Assembly: GCF_001649575.2 (NCBI RefSeq)
Contig: NC_051439.1
Span: 9,836,826-9,900,825 of the forward strand
Direction: 5' to 3'
Length of the DNA stretch: 64,000 nt
From: Kryptolebias marmoratus
Lineage: Eukaryota; Chordata; Actinopteri; Cyprinodontiformes; Rivulidae
Made by a program: the position numbers and the translations under genes. Numbering within the stretch: position 1 is the first letter of the stretch; each line of letters opens with the position of its first letter. Shown piece by piece: positions 14,301 through 26,175 of the stretch. A model generated the notes under the pieces. The model was not told the DNA's origin, searched no databases, and saw only the letters and a program-made list of their open reading frames with translations.

Positions 14301-17300
14301 GATTAACTTTTAGACTCATCCTGTTTCAAGACGGCTGTCACAGACGACTGAACTTAAAAAAAAAACAAAAACAAAAACTTGCTATAACTTAGTCAACTTT
14401 GTAGACACTGACCTAAAATTTGCTAAGGCAGTAGCTGAGACTGAGCCCCAACACATATTCTGAACTGTAATACAAGTTCTTTGTTTACAATTGTGCCAAT
14501 AGGTATTAGGAATCAACTTTGTCTGTCTGTTCGCAAAACATCTCATGAACTGCTGGACAGATTTTAACGAAACTTTTAGAAAGTAATCACTGGATGTACA
14601 TCTACTGTCGCGAGGTGGTGTGAGCGTGGCGAACCCAATCCGCAGACTCATAGTAAGTAACAAAAAAAAGGTTTATTCTTTAAACAAACAAAAACTGAAA
14701 ACAAAAGCCGTCGTGACAGCAAAACTAACTATAACAAAAATCCCTAAAAGAAATGGCAAGGCAAGGAAGAACCGTGGACAAAACAAACAACCAACATCTA
14801 ACCAGCAACAATGAATTGGCAGGGAGGTGGAGAGGAAGACCAAGTTTTAAACACTGGGGACAATCAGGTGAAGTGGGCACAGGTGAGTAATGAAGATTGA
14901 CAACAGGTGGAGATGGGTGTGGCAGAAGGCAGGAGTAGACTGAGGAGGAGTGAATNNNNNNNNNNNNNNNNNNNNNNNNNNNNNNNNNNNNNNNNNNNNN
15001 NNNNNNNNNNNAAACAAGACAATAATCAAAACAACAAACTGAAAATACCAAACTATGACAGAGACAGACAGAACATGAGAACAAAACCAAAAGTCTAAAA
15101 TAAAACTCAAAAGGAAAAAACAAAACTGAAGAAAGCAGGAAAAACAAGAACCCAAAACTAAACTAAGAACAAACCCAAAAATACTAGAAATCATGACATC
15201 TACAACTGATTAACTTTTGGAGTCAAACTAATCAACACTATAATTTCATCATTTCTTAGCATAAGATGAACTTAATCTAAAACTCTGACATGAAAGGCGG
15301 TGGGTGATGGGCATTCCTTCAAGGATTGCTAAGCCCTTTAATTATATTGGTTTTTATTCTCTTGGGAAAGAATTTGTTCCTTTGGTGTCTGCATACTGAA
15401 AATACCTGTTTTCCCCACAAGAAATAGTTTTGAAACTGTTTTGATAGCTCCCAAAAAGTCAAACGAGCCCTAATTGTGCATTTATCTTGTATAGCTATAG
15501 GCTTTTAGGACTTCAAGGTGTTTGGGGTACAGCTATAGATATCGCTAATGGTAAAAGTGCTGCGGAGGAGGGTGTTCTTGGCACCGTATCAGAACGCAGT
15601 AGGACGAAGGAGAGCGTGAGGCACCATGCTGCCTGGATCATTGCTGTCGCCTGCCATGGGGCAGAGGAAGTCACACTGAGAGGATAAAAATCTGCAGTGA
15701 CTGTCTGCTCTCTAATGATCCTGCAGTGGAGTATGTGAAAACACATTAGCCAAGAGCCAGTTGGTTGGCGATTGTGTTTCTGCAAGAATGTCCATGTGCA
15801 GATTCTGTCGCGCATACGAAACGTGATGGGTGAAACAAAACTGCACTTTGTCTTGCCAATTAGCTACAATAACTCACAGTAATACTCATGGCTCAATAAT
15901 ACAATATTCTTGGCTCAAAGTGCATGGGCACACAAGTGATTTTTCTCACATTTCACATACTGCATGGCTGTTAAAATGCCATGGGATGAAAATAGATTTC
16001 CTGATTAAATATTCAGATACATTGTGCAGCTATTTATGTCTCTCCCTTGGCTCAGGAATAAGGTTATTTGTGGTTTAGCCTCGTAATAATTCCCCCATAA
16101 AGTATGTTTGATTGAACTTTCATAATAGCATAACTGTAACTAACTTATATTGGACCTGGAGCAGTCCCGTACAAGATTGTGAGTAAGCATGTGCAGCTTA
16201 GAGTTTGTGCTCTGATTGCTTTGAAATGTATGTCACATGCATATTTTAAAATACGGCCGTGCATCTTTCTGAAAGCTTGGGCAGGTTGGGGGTAGCCCTG
16301 AATGAAGAGGCTAAAATGCATCCTCCAGAAATGCTCATGCTGCTTCTTATAGATCTTCCTCACTACTGACTGTCCCTCAGCAAATTAATTCATTTAATTG
16401 AGCCCCTGAGGAGAAACAACACTGACTAAATTTTTATAAAGATGAGAAAAGGAATGCTTTTGTCATAAAATTCCAATAAACATTGAATTAAAAAATAAAA
16501 AGAACACCAGATAGTGGCTTCCCTTTTCATGGTTATAAAGCACAAAGAACAATGATGTGGTAAATGTGTTTCCAGACGCTCAACAAGTCGGGGATGAAAC
16601 AACAGAGTCCTAATAAATATTATAATATCTGAATCTTAAAGGAACATTTAAATTAGGTAGAATAAGGAAACATGAGATACAAAGAAAATCCAGTTTTTGT
16701 TTATTTTAGGTCAAAAGGGACCTAAAATATGATTTATTTTTAATACACAAAAAATAGTTTCCCCCCAAATAACCAGGTGATATCTGTTTGTGTTAACATT
16801 TATATTTGACACATTTAATGTGCTCTTTACATGCCCTTACACTAGCTGTTTTGTTCGATTTAAATATATGACATAACTTAATCCAGTCTTATCTTAAAAT
16901 AATTCCTATAAATCATACGCATTGTTTTGTCTTAGGATGACAAATTCTACACAACGTGTAAACAACACATAGATTGGAAGCACAAAACTGCACAGATAGT
17001 TTTTTTTTCCATTTCACAATATATTACATAGCAAAACCAAAGTCATACATTTCTTTTTATATTTTCCTCTGTTTTACTATTTGGGATTAGATTTTCTTTG
17101 TTGTAAGTCCCATAATGTTCTGATAAGGAACTGTCAAAAAAAAAAAAAATTATGTTTAAAGCTCACATATCAGAAAAGTTACTGCTCGTAATACCACAGA
17201 ATAACATCTGGTTTCACCACTAAAACTATGTGGATTTAATATTTACCACAGGCAAACACTTTAATTGTAAAATTATCTAATTTTTGTTCATTGTTATTCT

Positions 17301-20300
17301 TAGTTTGTGGAATTGTCTTCCCTTAAAACAGTAATTTAGATCACATTATGTCGTTAAACAGCAGAAACAAGATAGCAGAATCCTGGTGAGACACATTCTC
17401 AGTTGAACTGATAACTTTAAATTCCCTTCACGAATCGACCTGCTCTGTGTTGTTGCAGCTTCACAATATGATGAAAGATTTCCCCTTTTCAAGGCCATTT
17501 TTCTTGGTATTTTTTTTCTCCGCTTTCCTTTTTTTTCTTTTGCTTTTTTTTTCTTATTGAGCAGTAACCTTACAAACTGATGCCAACCAATCTGCATGTA
17601 CTTTACAGGTGTTATGCAAATGGAACGTCAAGGGTCACACCTGAATACACGACTGCAGATGGAGCACAAACACTCCTCCGCTCAGACCATCACGACGTAG
17701 TTTTGTCAAATCACAGCAGACGTGTGTTTGTTCTGTTATTGTCAGCTGAAGTGACATGAAAAACAGAAGCTCAATTTCTTTCTGTTTATCAGATTTCAGC
17801 TGCAGACTGGGAGCCAGGTGCTGTGAATTGTTTTGGCAGCCTTTTTTTTATTTTTCTGATAGCTGAGCTTGAAATGTTTGGCTGAATGGCCTGCATTTTG
17901 ATAACAATGAGTCATATATTTTTTTCTCTTTTCAGCATGCCATAAAAGCTGTGAGCAGAGGAGTGAGGCCTATTGGGGAGACGAACTCCAGTTACTGGGA
18001 CATGGGTAGTTCCTTCTTCTTTGCTGGGACTGTCATCACAACCATAGGTAACAAATTTTGAATATTTCTTTGTTTTGTATCTTAATACGAGTTCTGATAT
18101 TTGACGTCAATACAAACTGTATTTAAGGACTTTTGCTATTGCTCATTTAGTTTAAACTCCAAAATAAATGTTAACATGACATAAAGAAGTTCAAACAAGA
18201 CTTTTAATTGAAACAGCTGGCCAATAAAATGTAAGAATAAAAACAAAAAGGTACTTCCCAGTCGACATGCCATAAATACCACTTAGACATTATCATTATA
18301 AATGATCTAAACCAACATAAACTCCTGGGCTCCTTTGTGTCCCATGTGCAGATGTAAACTTTAAAATCAAAGCATATGAAAGAGTGAATTGACTCTGAGA
18401 TTTTAGTTTAGTTTAGAACAGGAGCAATCACTCAGGAGCTGCTTACACTATTCAGAGGCCTTCAAAAACATATTTACTCACTGAAAGTGTTCAGAAAAAA
18501 CAATATAAATATTCATAACGATTTGAAGCCTGTGTCCTTGGGTACAAATTGGACCTGTTTACTTTTTCTGTGCATTGCCCCAAGATGACTTTTAATGTAA
18601 ATTAGTGTGTTAAACTAAACTGAAAAGAGATGTGTAATGCCTATAAATTAAAGCCAAAATGCTTGTAATTTGAATCATTATATTATGTGTGTTGCTGTTT
18701 CACATGATCAGTTCAAAGGCCATTTTACTTTAATATAAAAGTGTTAAATTTGTATATCACATTTTGGACCCAATAATATTTTTAGAATAAGTTTAACAGA
18801 ACATGAAAAAAAATCTGAAACCAAATTCTGTTTATCAATACAGTGCGCAAAAAGATGCAAATTTTCCTTTATTAAAGTTTTTTTTGACATCAATCGAAGA
18901 GACATATGGTCCCCTCTAAGAGTTTGTATTAATCTTTTCTGAATATTACAGCCCCCAGGTGAGTCTTACTTTGTTTTGGCCAATAACGAAGTTCATGACT
19001 GCGGGACTTAACGACATGTAAAACTCAGCATTCTCATAATTGCAACTGCTGAGACAAACATGGTGCAGACCAACAAATTACCACTCCATTAAGTCATTTC
19101 TAGCTTTTCCAGGGCAAACATTTGTTCGTCTCCCTTTTATATTACTGCAACAACACAAGTGACATTTTTTTCTTTTATAAATTGCATTCAGCATTAGTTC
19201 AAGTGTAAACACAATGTGTCTTTTTTTTATAATGTAGTTCTGAGACTTTAAAAACACTGGTGATAGCTTCATACTCTATACTTCATCTCCAAATCATAAA
19301 TTATTTTGTCAAAGCTATGTAAGTAATAATGAAAAAAAACTTTGCTTTAAGCAAATATGTGGTTGAAGCATGATAAAATGTTTGAAATTGAATTAAACTT
19401 TGTGTATCTTGTGTTCTAGGCTTCTTCACTGTATATAATTGCACCTCTGTATGTTACCATAGGGTCATTATTAATGCAATTGTCTTTAAGGGAAACCTAA
19501 TTACTGTCTCTGTTGGAGCGTTTCCATGCACTAAGAGGCACTACATAAAATCTTCAATTGATTTTGTTGCATAAGAAGGTCTTGACTGACATTGTCTTCT
19601 CGTCAACATGTCCTCTTTGCCCGTCTTTGTGTTTTTAATGGAACAGTATTTACCAGTTTTTCCCCTCTTTTTCTACCCCCTCTCCCTTCGCCATCTTCCC
19701 GACAATGTTTCAACAGGTTATGGAAACATAGCTCCGAGCACAGAAGGCGGGAAAATCTTTTGCATTCTTTATGCCATTTTTGGCATCCCTCTCTTTGGTT
19801 TCTTGTTGGCGGGCATCGGAGACCAGCTGGGGACCATTTTTGTGAAAAGCATCTTGCGAGTTGAGAAGATATTCAGGGTGAGTAGCAAGTTTTAGACTGG
19901 AAGGCTTTTTGTTTCTGTTTTTGTGTCCTCGTGTCTTTTAGGTCACAATGCTGTTCCATGGGTGTAAAAGAATGTAAAACTCTGAGTATGAAAGCATTAC
20001 TCCACTATTAACTCTTTTCTTTATCCCTTTCGTTTTTTAATATTCTGTTTCCCCTAGTGTCCACTTAGGTTGACAGAGCTTCATGCATTAATGTCTTCTT
20101 TTGCTTATATCTTCACCTTTTGATGAAATGTTTTAATTAATGTATTACTTCTAATAGTGTCCCTTATTTTGGTTTTCTCAGCAAAAACACAGACAAATCA
20201 GCCAGACAAAAATAAGAGTGACGTCCGTCATCCTGTTCATCCTGGCTGGCTGCATCGTCTTTGTCACCATCCCTGCTGTCATCTTCAAATACATTGAAAG

Positions 20301-22834
20301 CTGGACTACACTGGATGCAATCTACTTTGTTGTGATCACCCTCACCACGGTGGGAATCGGAGATTATGTGGCAGGTATACATTTGCAGCAAAAGGTTTCT
20401 TTGTCAATATGTGCTGTATTTGTTGAAGTAGCATGACCTTTGACTTCTGAGCTCACTGGTATTTTTCCTTTCTCACTAGGTGACAATCGGACCATTGAGT
20501 ATATGAGTTGGTACAAGCCCATGGTGTGGTTCTGGATCCTGGTGGGTTTAGCGTACTTTGCAGCTGTCCTCAGCATGATTGGAGACTGGCTTCGAGTTCT
20601 CTCAAAAAAGACCAAAGAAGAGGTAAGGTTTGACTACATTAGTCCTATTAAAACACTAGAAGGATTACTGGACTGTTTTCTTTTTTTAATATCTGTAAAT
20701 ATGGGTGACATTATGTACTTTTTTTCTGGTAAATCTTTTGCAGCAATGTTGGTAGGCAGCACAGTTAGTAATTATTTTCCTATAAAGATTACAATTAAAG
20801 CTGTAACAATTTTGAGCTTTTTTAAGAATCATTTTTGACTATAAAGTATAGTAAAAAATGGTCAAAGGGTATTTAGACTTTTTGTTTTTAAAGTAAAAAA
20901 TATCAAAGATTACTTGCTGAGACAAAAGCCAAAGCAAATACTGTTTAAAAATGCAAAAATCTAAAAAGACCAATTTCCTTGGGGAAAATTCTGCACTTGG
21001 TTTTACTTTTTCTACTTCTCTTACATCAAAAATTAGACTTCACAGCTTTCTCTGCAAGGTCCCCAGAGCCAATTTATTTTACTGCAAATCATTACACTCA
21101 GCCCCCACCATATTACACCCAACCTTAACTGCTCTCCCAAGTGGTGAGTTGACATGAAAAGGGCATTCTATAGCTTTTTTTAGTTTGGGCCAAGCTTTAC
21201 AAGCCAAGGCTCTACCACAAGGTAGATTCAATAAGGGTGCTCTAATTTCCACATTCAGGGCAAAAAGACCTGTTTTCCTGAAGTCTTGCTTTATCAAGGT
21301 CTCGTTCTTAGTCTTACTCCCCCCCGGAGATTAGTTTGACAGGAGAGACCCAACCATTCCACCACGTTAAGGTAGTATTCTTAAAAAGGGGAATGCTCTC
21401 TTCGAGTTGGAGATGGGTATATACTTAAAGTGGAGAAGTTTAGTTTAGTGTTGTGGATGATTAATGGCAGAATGGAATGAGAGCTGAACAGATGGATCGG
21501 GGCTTAAATAGCAGTAATGAGAGCACTGTTTCAATCTGTGGTGGTGGAGAAGAAGCTGAGACATCAGGAAGAGATCTTGCTTCATTGGTTTATTTTCAAG
21601 TTTAATTCTAATTATAACTATAAGTTTTAGGCCATGATCAAATGCATGAAATAAGTGGCTGAAATGAGCTTTGTTAGTAGGTTGGCAGTGCTAAACCTTA
21701 GAGATAAGGTGATAATCACTATCATCTGGAAGGAGCTCAGAGTAGAACCTCTTCTTTTTATCAAAAAGAGTCTGATGAGGTCTTTTGGACATCTGATCAG
21801 GAACCTTAGAGACTATCTTTTTTGGAGCTTCTTTCGGTACATTGCACTGGGTGGGGAACTTGGACCTGTTGTCAATAAAAGTAGACGGTTGGCTTTTTCC
21901 TCTAATACAAAAAACTAGGCAGTCAAATGGCATGAAAGAATGCCAAAAATAAAGAATTGACCAAAAGTGAGGTTATTTCACAATTTCAAAACTTATAATA
22001 GGATTTGAGTTTGTTTGACTAATGTAGTGATTACCTGATTTAATCTGAAAGGTCACTGTACCAATGCAGTACTGCTTTGAACTATGTCCTGACTTTGTCT
22101 TTAAACTGGACCATAGAAACCTGAATCTGTACATTACCACCCACTTGTTTCAAACCCTTCCTGATCTTCTGATTACATTGTTGTTTCAGGTTGGTGAGAT
22201 TAAAGCGCATGCAGCTGAATGGAAGGCAAATGTACGAGCAGAGTTCCGTGAAACACGGCGACGTCTCAGTGTCGAGATCCACGACAAGCTCCAGCGGGCT
22301 GCCACCATCCGCAGCATGGAACGGCGTCAGCTGGGCATCGAGCAGCGAGCCCACTCACTTGACATGCTGTCACCAGAGAAACGGGCCATGTTCGCCAGCC
22401 TGGATGCTGGCCGATTCAAGACTTCTTCCCAGGAAAGCATTGACACCAAACTCAATAACTTGAGGCTGAAAGGAGCTTGTGAGTCATATGACCAGCAGGG
22501 CAGTGAACAACAACCACAGACAGCATCTTCCTCAGAGGAGAATCTCTTCAACCTACGTTTTGGATCTCTTACCAAGCTGGCCAGGCGCAATAAGAACCGC
22601 GATCTGCGCAGGAACATTCCTGAAGACGCTCGACATTCGAGCGTGGGCATCAGCAACGGCAGTGCCCTGCTGGGTGCAGAGAGGACGGAGGAAGAAGATG
22701 GGGAACCAGCGGAGGAAAACAAAGAACAGAAAGAGGAAAACATCAGTCTGACAGATCTGTCACAGTATGCAGTGGAGCGCAGCAAGCTGAATGGGTTCAT
22801 ACCAACACAGGTCAAGGACAAAGAGAACATTTAG
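5371..22834 (+). CDS. kcnk10: kcnk10 (TREK-2 two-pore-domain K+ channel), complete, 7 coding exons
   Basis: Plasma-membrane background K+ channel of the TREK family (two pores, four TMs). Exons join in phase with consensus splice sites: 5371-5425, 8110-8525, 17936-18047, 19717-19877, 20182-20374, 20480-20622 and 22190-22834 (stop TAG). This gives 575 codons, 574 aa (human 538). Exon 1 encodes [18 protein letters not shown], close to a human KCNK10 alternative amino terminus. TM1 is at about 93-115, the cap cysteine is in HPCVTPDEL, filter 1 TIGYG is at 193-197 and filter 2 VGIGD at 305-309. The TM4 KKTKEE end is followed by the AEWKAN…ETRRRLS region with a PKA-type RRLS site, then an SPEKR tail characteristic of TREK-2 rather than TREK-1. 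Oddities: Tyr177 where the TREK extracellular pH-sensor His stands (HWD to YWD), Ile307 in filter 2 (usually Phe or Leu), Val237 in GTIFGKS, and two extra residues at the exon 4/5 joint. Other first exons were not found. Confidence 0.93.
5426..8109 (+). other. kcnk10 intron 1
   Basis: No exon or element recognised. It contains the short assembly gap 7202-7230 and ends in a T-rich tract and TTCCCAG acceptor before exon 2. An alternative first exon could lie here but I could not support one. Confidence 0.6.
7202..7230. other. Assembly gap (29 N)
   Basis: Run of N inside kcnk10 intron 1. Frames translated across it are meaningless. Confidence 1.
9128..9602 (+). repeat. Dispersed repeat family A, full copy plus partial tandem copy
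   Basis: The copy begins with a hairpin (GCATTCCACGAAGGAATGC, 9129-9147). It runs through the family landmarks: CTCAGTATCTGTAAA, TTTCATTAAAATCTGTCC and ATATTTTGCTAACAGACAG (to about 9460). A second, incomplete copy follows directly at 9480-9602. The same landmarks recur at least nine more times in the window in both orientations. Confidence 0.75.
10660..10950 (+). repeat. Dispersed repeat family A copy
   Basis: Same order of landmarks as at 9128: a TCTTGCATG block, TTTTAGCTTACTATCTGTAAAATGA, TTTCATTAAAATCCATCCAGTGG and GATATTCTGCTAACAGACA. The leading hairpin is not preserved. Lies in kcnk10 intron 2. Confidence 0.7.
12285..12550 (+). repeat. Dispersed repeat family A copy
   Basis: Contains the CTGCCACACCACATTTTAGCTTCA block, TCAGTAAAACTGACTGAGTTTGAG and TTTCATTAAAATCCATCCAGTGG. 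The end is degraded. Lies in kcnk10 intron 2. Confidence 0.65.
13772..13790. repeat. (GT)n microsatellite
   Basis: Short GT run with one interruption in kcnk10 intron 2. A similar short GT run lies near 8959-8978. Confidence 0.85.
14606..15198 (-). mobile_element. Solo-LTR-like insertion, 5-bp TSD (TCTAC)
   Basis: The element lies between perfect 5-bp repeats TCTAC (14601-14605 and 15199-15203) that rebuild an uninterrupted family A repeat when it is removed. In its own (minus) sense it begins TGTCATGATT and ends CGCGACA, so it has TG…CA ends. It has an AATAAA on the minus strand (14672-14677) near its 3' end. An assembly gap (14956-15011) lies inside. It shares the 3' GAGTCTGC…GGGTTC block with the element at 60169-60621. 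No internal coding region is seen; a solo LTR or a short non-autonomous LTR element fits. Confidence 0.65.
14956..15011. other. Assembly gap (56 N)
   Basis: Run of N inside the LTR-like insertion, so the element length is approximate. Confidence 1.
15331..17935 (+). other. kcnk10 intron 2, 3' portion
   Basis: No exon or recognisable element; AT-rich with homopolymer runs. The TTTTTTTCTCTTTTCAG acceptor at the end leads into exon 3. Confidence 0.55.
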
Positions 22835-23930
22835 GTGTCAAACACATGAACACTTCAGCTGCAAAGACTGTAGAGACAGAATGATTCTCAGACTGAGTGA
22901 CACGGAGAGTGCACAGTCCTTTTGAGATGTCAAGAAATGTGCCTTTTCAGTTTCCTCCTATGCTTAGACTGGAACTGCTCCCAGGACATTCAGTCATCGT
23001 GCCATAGCAATGGGAAGAAAAAAAAATACGTTGCCAAAAAATGAACAACACTAAACATACGGAAGAGCCTGTTGTTTGATTACCTCATTACATATGTTGC
23101 TGTAAAATGGGCTACCTGTGATGTATATTGAAGCTGTCACTCTCAGCTCTGTTGTCTTTCTGCCCTCGGGGCTCTTACTCGGGCAATGACCATCTGTTCA
23201 TGCTGAATCTTAGTTTTTTCACAATGTGGGCGCGACAGCCAGCAAGCTGGACTCATGTCATTTGTCTTCAGAGACGTTATTGATCATTTTGTCATCTCAT
23301 TCTGTGGTGGCTGTTTACAGCTCATCAATGTCTGCTACTAAAGGACTTCAACATTCAACGACTGCAGGGTCGAACGTTTTGTTCTGGCTGGATCAATAAA
23401 CAACGCTAGTAGTTACCTAGAAGACATGTACAATTATTCCTACATTGTATGTGGCTTTGCATATGTAGCTTGACGGAAAAAAAAAAACTACTGCATACTA
23501 AGATCTTGTGAAAAAAAAGAAAACTATACACAGTGCATGGTTATTAAAGAACAACCATAGCAGTTAACTGACATTAGCTTAAAAAGTCACTGCTGTCTTA
23601 ATGATCTTCTTAAAAAAAAAAGAATACTGTTTGGCTTTCACTCCTAGTTTTTGCTCATTCACAGTAAAAAAAAAAAAAGTGTATATGTAATGATTAATTG
23701 TGAATTAACACTAGCCTACAAACAGTACCTGCATACTAAGGTTGTCAGTAATGTAAGCATTTTAAACCTTTCATTCACATCACAAACTGTCCATTGAAAT
23801 TACTGAATGTGATGCTGTTGATTTTATACTCACTGAGCATGTTTACGTTTACGTTTACTTCTTTTTTTTTATCAGACAACCACTTGTGTTGTATGTATTT
23901 TTCATTAAACTGTAAAATATAAACCAAATA
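22835..23930 (+). other. kcnk10 3' UTR (approximate)
   Basis: Follows the kcnk10 stop codon. Candidate polyadenylation signals are AATAAA at 23395-23400 and ATTAAA at 23904-23909. Which is used cannot be decided from sequence alone. No other gene signal is present. Confidence 0.5.
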
Positions 23931-25324
23931 GGTCATGACTGATTTGTGTGTTTCTTTTTCCTAAATGCTCTTTGGGGTAATGGCTGCAAAAAACAAACAT
24001 GGCTTCTACATATCAAACTATGGGCACATTAAAAATAAAATTTTATTTTCCTAAGTTGAGAGACCATTCATACACAGTTTATTTTATGACATGTCACATT
24101 AAATGTACTAATTTTTTTCCCAGCAAAAAGGTGACATATAATTTTGTAGCTATACTTACAATGTTACACTAATTATCTGATGTATTGATCTACTGCAAAA
24201 ATTAAAGGTAATATTACAAAGGCACTGCTTATATACATTTTATATTCACCAAAATTAAAGCTATCACAATGTTCAATATGAATTGAACTGCATAGTTGTA
24301 GGAAAGACACAAGCTAATAAACAAATTGGTGTAAAGTTTATTGACTGTTTCCTGTCCGGTTGTGAAGAGCATTTAAAGTCTTAGTGGTATTTTCTGTTAA
24401 TGAAGGATTTTCAGGGTTAATTTATTGCCATTATGAAATAAATTAGCTATATGAATGCTAATGTAAACAGTGGATTGAAAAACAATATGATGTGCTTTGT
24501 AAAACTTAAAAAAATACCTGTAGAATCCCAAAAAGTTAGTCTGAACAGGTTTTTGGACCCCTGGACGGGCACCATCTGGACCGGCAGACTTAATCTTTCC
24601 ATCTTCCCCCCTCAGCTAACTGCTGGAAACAGGCAGACAGGAAGGAGAAGCAGAGGGGGTCTCCCGGTGTGTTATAATGATGGTGAAGCTGAGTTAAGAT
24701 CCAAGACTGCGGTTGTGTGTGAGGCTTTTCTAGGTGTGACAGGAAGCTGTGGATCCAGAGAGGCTGTGAGGTGCCGATGTGTGCAGGAGAAGAGCCTCAA
24801 GTGTGTTGCCTTTCAAAACACTTCCAGCTAATTATTCAGATTTTTATCAGTCCCGTCACTCTTCTCCTTGAACCCTTTGATCGTTTCACAGGACAGACTC
24901 ATTAAACTTTGCTCACCAGTCCTCTCTGTTAGTCTGCATGTGTTGCGACTGGTATGCTTTCCAAATGAGCAACATGACAGAGGAGAAACACGGAAGATGA
25001 TTTTGTCTCAGATGTTAGACTTATCTTTTCTGACTTCCTTTCTTTTTGTTCCTCTCCACTTCAGTAATCTGACTATTAAACTGCAGGACATGAAGCAGTG
25101 CTGCATGTTCTGTTGATTATAGCTGCAAAATGAGCTGAAGATGCTGACACCATGGAAACTAGTTTATTACACAGGGGGCAGCTCGTTTGTCGTGTTTTAT
25201 AAAAGGAAAATATTCTATTGGAAAAGGGAGTGTTTGAACTGTTAGCCACCTATTTTCTACAACACTTGCCACACACACACATTTTATTCTTGCTTTTATT
25301 ATAGCAAGAATGAATGTATGTGTC

Positions 25325-25738
25325 TGTGTGCACTTGTGAGCAACATATCTTATGAACCATTGGACAGATTTTAATGAAATCCTTTGATGTACATTTATAA
25401 CTGATTAACTTTTGAAATCAAGACAAGTCAAGACATCTGCCAAAGCTAATCAAGCTTAGCGAACACAAAAATAGCTATAAGTCTGTTTAACATTTCATGT
25501 GAAAATAGCTAAAGATATTGGTTGGTCAGGAGTCAAATTTTAGATCCATATCTGTAAAACTGACTGAGTTATTGCCATTTTTGTGTTTGCTAAGGTCAGT
25601 TAACTGTGGTGGCCATCTTGAATTAGATTGATTCTAAAGATTAATCAACTACAGATGTACATTCAATGATTTTGTTCTGAAAGTTTCATTAAATCCCATC
25701 AGGCAGTTCAAGAGATATTTTGCTAACAGACAAAGAGG
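25325..25738. repeat. Dispersed repeat family A, inverted pair
   Basis: The left arm (about 25335-25500) reads in the minus orientation (AACATATCTTATGAACCATTGG … GATGTACATTTATAACTGATTAAC). The right arm (about 25545-25735) is the same family in the plus orientation (TATCTGTAAAACTGACTGAG … GATATTTTGCTAACAGACA). The two arms face each other and could form a long foldback. Confidence 0.65.
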
Positions 25739-25747
25739 ATTAACTTC

Positions 25748-25835
25748 TTTCTTTCTTTACCTTTATTTCACCAGGAAAAACCCATTGAGATTAAACATAT
25801 CTTTTACAAGATAATCCTGGCCATGACTAGTGACA
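25748..25835. repeat. Fish-type short repeat (TTTATTTCACCAGGAAAAACCC block)
   Basis: The stretch CTTTATTTCACCAGGAAAAA, then CCCATTGAGATTAAA and CTTTTACAAGATAATCCTGG, recurs in degraded form at 39165-39236. It resembles a widespread fish repeat tail. Class unknown. Confidence 0.4.
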
Positions 25836-25919
25836 GCACACAGAGGTTACAAAACATTCAGAACAAAAACAAAAAAGTTAACATTGTCATAGATAAAATA
25901 ATACTTCAATAGTTAATGT

Positions 25920-26175
25920 GTAGTGCTTGGAGCATATGTTGCGGGTAATTCTCAGTTACTACCATGCCAGATTTTAGCTCAATATCTGTAAAACTCACCT
26001 AGTTATTACCACCTTTGTGTTTGCTGAGATTGATTAGCTGTGGTGGCTATCATAAATTGGGTTGACTTCAGAATATAATTATTTGTAGATGTATATCTAA
26101 TGATTACTTTCTGAAAGTTTCATCAAAATCCATCCAGTGTTTAATGGGATATTTTGCTAACAGACATACACATGC
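25920..26175 (+). repeat. Dispersed repeat family A copy
   Basis: Contains AGCATATGTTGCGGGTAATTC, TTTTAGCTCAATATCTGTAA, TTTCATCAAAATCCATCCAG and GATATTTTGCTAACAGACA. It lies just downstream of the inverted pair, so three copies cluster here. Confidence 0.7.

Larger units (their letters stand above)
14275..15330 (-). repeat. Dispersed repeat family A, two minus-strand copies, one split by an insertion
   Basis: One copy covers about 14275-14505. A second starts near 14525 (CTGTCTGTTCGCAAAACATC…), is interrupted after ATGTACATCTAC at 14605, and resumes at 15199 with TCTACAACTGATTAACTTTTGG. It ends at the terminal hairpin-like GCATTCCTTCAAGGATTGC (15312-15330). The interruption is the LTR-like element at 14606-15198. 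Confidence 0.75.

Noticed and set aside
22082..22830. Antisense and alternate-frame ORFs over the last kcnk10 exon
   Set aside because: Shadows of a real exon that matches the TREK-2 tail closely in one frame.
24451..24831. 126-aa plus-strand frame after kcnk10
   Set aside because: No splice context, no recognisable motif and low-quality composition; most likely chance.
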